From NCBI GenBank assembly GCA_900767605.1, contig CAAFZT010000020.1:1-5663 (forward strand): a stretch of 5,663 nt of DNA, read 5' to 3'. The DNA is from Bacilli bacterium. GTDB taxonomy: Bacteria; Bacillota_I; Bacilli_A; RFN20; CAG-826. The translations under genes were made by a program, and so were the position numbers. Positions 5,381-5,663 of this stretch are shown here, one piece after another (position 1 is the stretch's first letter; the number at the start of each line of letters is the position of its first letter). The notes under the pieces were generated by a model. It searched no databases. It was not told the DNA's origin and was given only the letters and a program-made list of their open reading frames with translations.

Positions 5381-5416
5381 GCCCCTTGGGCCTCAAAACG
5401 CCTGAGGGGCTTCTTT
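5381..5416 (+). terminator. Intrinsic terminator of the small-peptide mRNA
   Basis: The arms 5381-5391 (GCCCCTTGGGC) and 5400-5410 (GCCTGAGGGGC) form an 11-bp stem including two G-U pairs, with an 8-base loop and TTCTTT tail. It works only in the plus direction. Its 5' arm begins within the last bases of the tail repeat, next to the opposing promoter's -35. It would end a peptide mRNA of about 260 nt. Confidence 0.85.
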
Positions 5417-5419
5417 AAA

Positions 5420-5444
5420 GGGAGGGAGGGTGGGAATTTTTTTT
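5420..5444 (+). other. G-quadruplex motif followed by eight T
   Basis: GGGAGGGAGGGTGGG (5420-5434) is a perfect four-tract motif with single-base loops, which in general form very stable parallel quadruplexes in DNA or RNA. It is followed by AA and T8 (5437-5444). It begins four bases after the terminator's T tract. Confidence 0.7.
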
Positions 5445-5445
5445 C

Positions 5446-5478
5446 ATGAAAAAGTGGCCCTTTCGAAGAGGCCACTTT
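5446..5478 (-). terminator. Minus-strand intrinsic terminator between the two units
   Basis: AAAGTGGCC (5451-5459) and GGCCACTTT (5470-5478) form a perfect 9-bp stem. In the minus direction the 3' arm runs into five T (5453-5449), then CATG. In the plus direction no useful T tract follows. It would stop minus-strand transcripts from copy 2 before they reach unit 1. Confidence 0.75.
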
Positions 5479-5546
5479 GGATTCAAACGGAACGATTAGG
5501 CATCCAACGAACCGTCGGAAAGATTTTTAGCTTGGAGGCTCCTTAC

Positions 5547-5588
5547 ATGCCTTGGCCTTACCACGCCACGACGACGAAGAGTGAATGA
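5547..5588 (+). pseudogene. Collapsed second copy of the small-peptide gene
   Basis: GGAGG (5534-5538) lies eight bases before an ATG at 5547, followed 18 bases later by the conserved 28-base tail. In unit 1 that distance is 67 bases, so about 49 bases of hydrophobic coding sequence are missing, not a multiple of three. The ATG frame therefore reads only 13 residues (MPWPYHATTTKSE) and ends at 5588, out of frame with the HDDEE tail. The preserved tail frame has a stop upstream at 5527-5529 and no ATG. No strong plus-strand promoter is seen at 5480-5545. It looks like a decayed peptide gene whose antisense half survives. Confidence 0.5.
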
Positions 5589-5625
5589 AAAGTGACTCCC
5601 GGTAAAACGGGAGCCACCAAAGTTC
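5586..5625 (-). ncRNA. Candidate antisense RNA 2
   Basis: Transcription from the copy 2 promoter should start near 5625 and fold into a 10-bp hairpin (5592-5617, arms GTGGCTCCCG and CGGGAGTCAC on the minus strand, one G-U, 6-base loop) followed by UUUU. Outer arms AGTGAA (5580-5585) and TTCACT (5623-5628) could extend the fold. The stem sequence differs from RNA 1 almost throughout. The perfect minus-strand terminator at 5446-5478 gives an alternative longer product of about 175 nt. Confidence 0.45.
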
Positions 5626-5631
5626 ACTTAT

Positions 5632-5659
5632 AGTATAGGGCGATTCCGCGCGGCGTCAA
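5632..5659 (-). promoter_or_regulatory. Minus-strand promoter facing the second unit, copy 2
   Basis: TTGACG (5659-5654) and TATACT (5637-5632) with a 16-base spacer are identical in elements and spacing to the copy 1 promoter. The only base change in the block lies in the spacer (5650). It remains intact although the peptide gene it faces is broken. Confidence 0.7.
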
Positions 5660-5663
5660 CGCC

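Larger units (their letters stand above)
5288..5383. repeat. Tail repeat, copy 1
   Basis: The unit has three parts. A left block (5288-5315, 28 bases) covers the last codons, stop and start of the 3' UTR of the peptide gene, and is identical to 5565-5592. A variable 28-base hairpin region follows (5316-5343). A right block (5344-5383, 40 bases) matches 5624-5663 at 39 of 40 positions, the only difference being A5370 versus G5650. The right block contains a complete minus-strand promoter. Confidence 0.93.
5565..5663. repeat. Tail repeat, copy 2
   Basis: This is the partner of 5288-5383, 277-280 bases downstream in direct orientation. Left block 5565-5592 is identical to copy 1; the variable hairpin region is 5593-5623 (31 bases); right block 5624-5663 has one difference. 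The window ends exactly at the last repeat base, so it is not known whether a terminator or another unit follows. Confidence 0.93.

Noticed and set aside
5288..5663. CRISPR array
   Set aside because: There are only two copies, spaced about 280 bases apart, with promoter-containing repeats; nothing resembles short repeats alternating with uniform spacers.
5288..5663. Integron attC sites (conserved ends around a variable hairpin)
   Set aside because: The required RYYYAAC and GTTRRRY core pairs are absent, and the conserved block is better explained by an exact minus-strand promoter.

Overview
The window is about 5.7 kb of bacterial chromosome. Standard-code ORFs (TGA as stop, TGG as Trp), strong Shine-Dalgarno (SD) sites, tRNAs with encoded CCA, sigmaA-type promoters and protein families common in Bacillota point to a Bacillota lineage, perhaps Bacilli/Erysipelotrichia-like. 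That placement is inference from style and gene families, not from a marker gene.

Layout. Positions 1-113 look like the left end of an IS3-family insertion sequence, read on the minus strand: a TGGACCCCG...CGGACA terminal repeat, a hairpin, then the first ten codons of its first ORF. It abuts a minus-strand gene (102-1346) for an 8-helix membrane protein of the 7TM sensor-histidine-kinase-like type. The last three codons and the stop of that gene come from the IS end, so the gene has probably lost its kinase domain. Next come a strong plus-strand promoter, tRNA-Asp(GUC), tRNA-Gly(UCC) and a terminator (1461-1697). The housekeeping gene rdgB/HAM1 (1788-2378) follows, probably on a leaderless mRNA. 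Its end overlaps by 10 bp the convergent yhhN-family membrane gene (2369-3040, minus). A 75-bp divergent promoter region then leads to a 12-helix sugar-transporter-like MFS gene (3116-4468) and, from its own promoter, an orphan four-helix membrane protein (4524-5000) with a clean GAAA-loop terminator.

The last 620 bases (5043-5663) are the most interesting part. They hold no conventional gene but contain two copies of a compact unit. Unit 1 encodes a 28-residue peptide with one hydrophobic helix and an acidic tail, behind a perfect AGGAGG site. It is followed by a hairpin, a strong promoter pointing back at the peptide gene (TTGACG-16-TATACT on the minus strand), and a plus-strand terminator. 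Unit 2 keeps the tail, the hairpin architecture and the opposing promoter (28/28 and 39/40 identical bases), but the hydrophobic part of its peptide gene has collapsed. The hairpin stems between the conserved blocks differ almost completely in sequence, yet both still fold. This is what paralogous type I toxin-antitoxin modules with diverging antisense RNAs would look like. The assignment is inferred from architecture; I do not recognise the peptide as a named toxin. The window ends exactly at the end of the second repeat, so the array may continue. A G-quadruplex motif followed by eight T lies between the two units.
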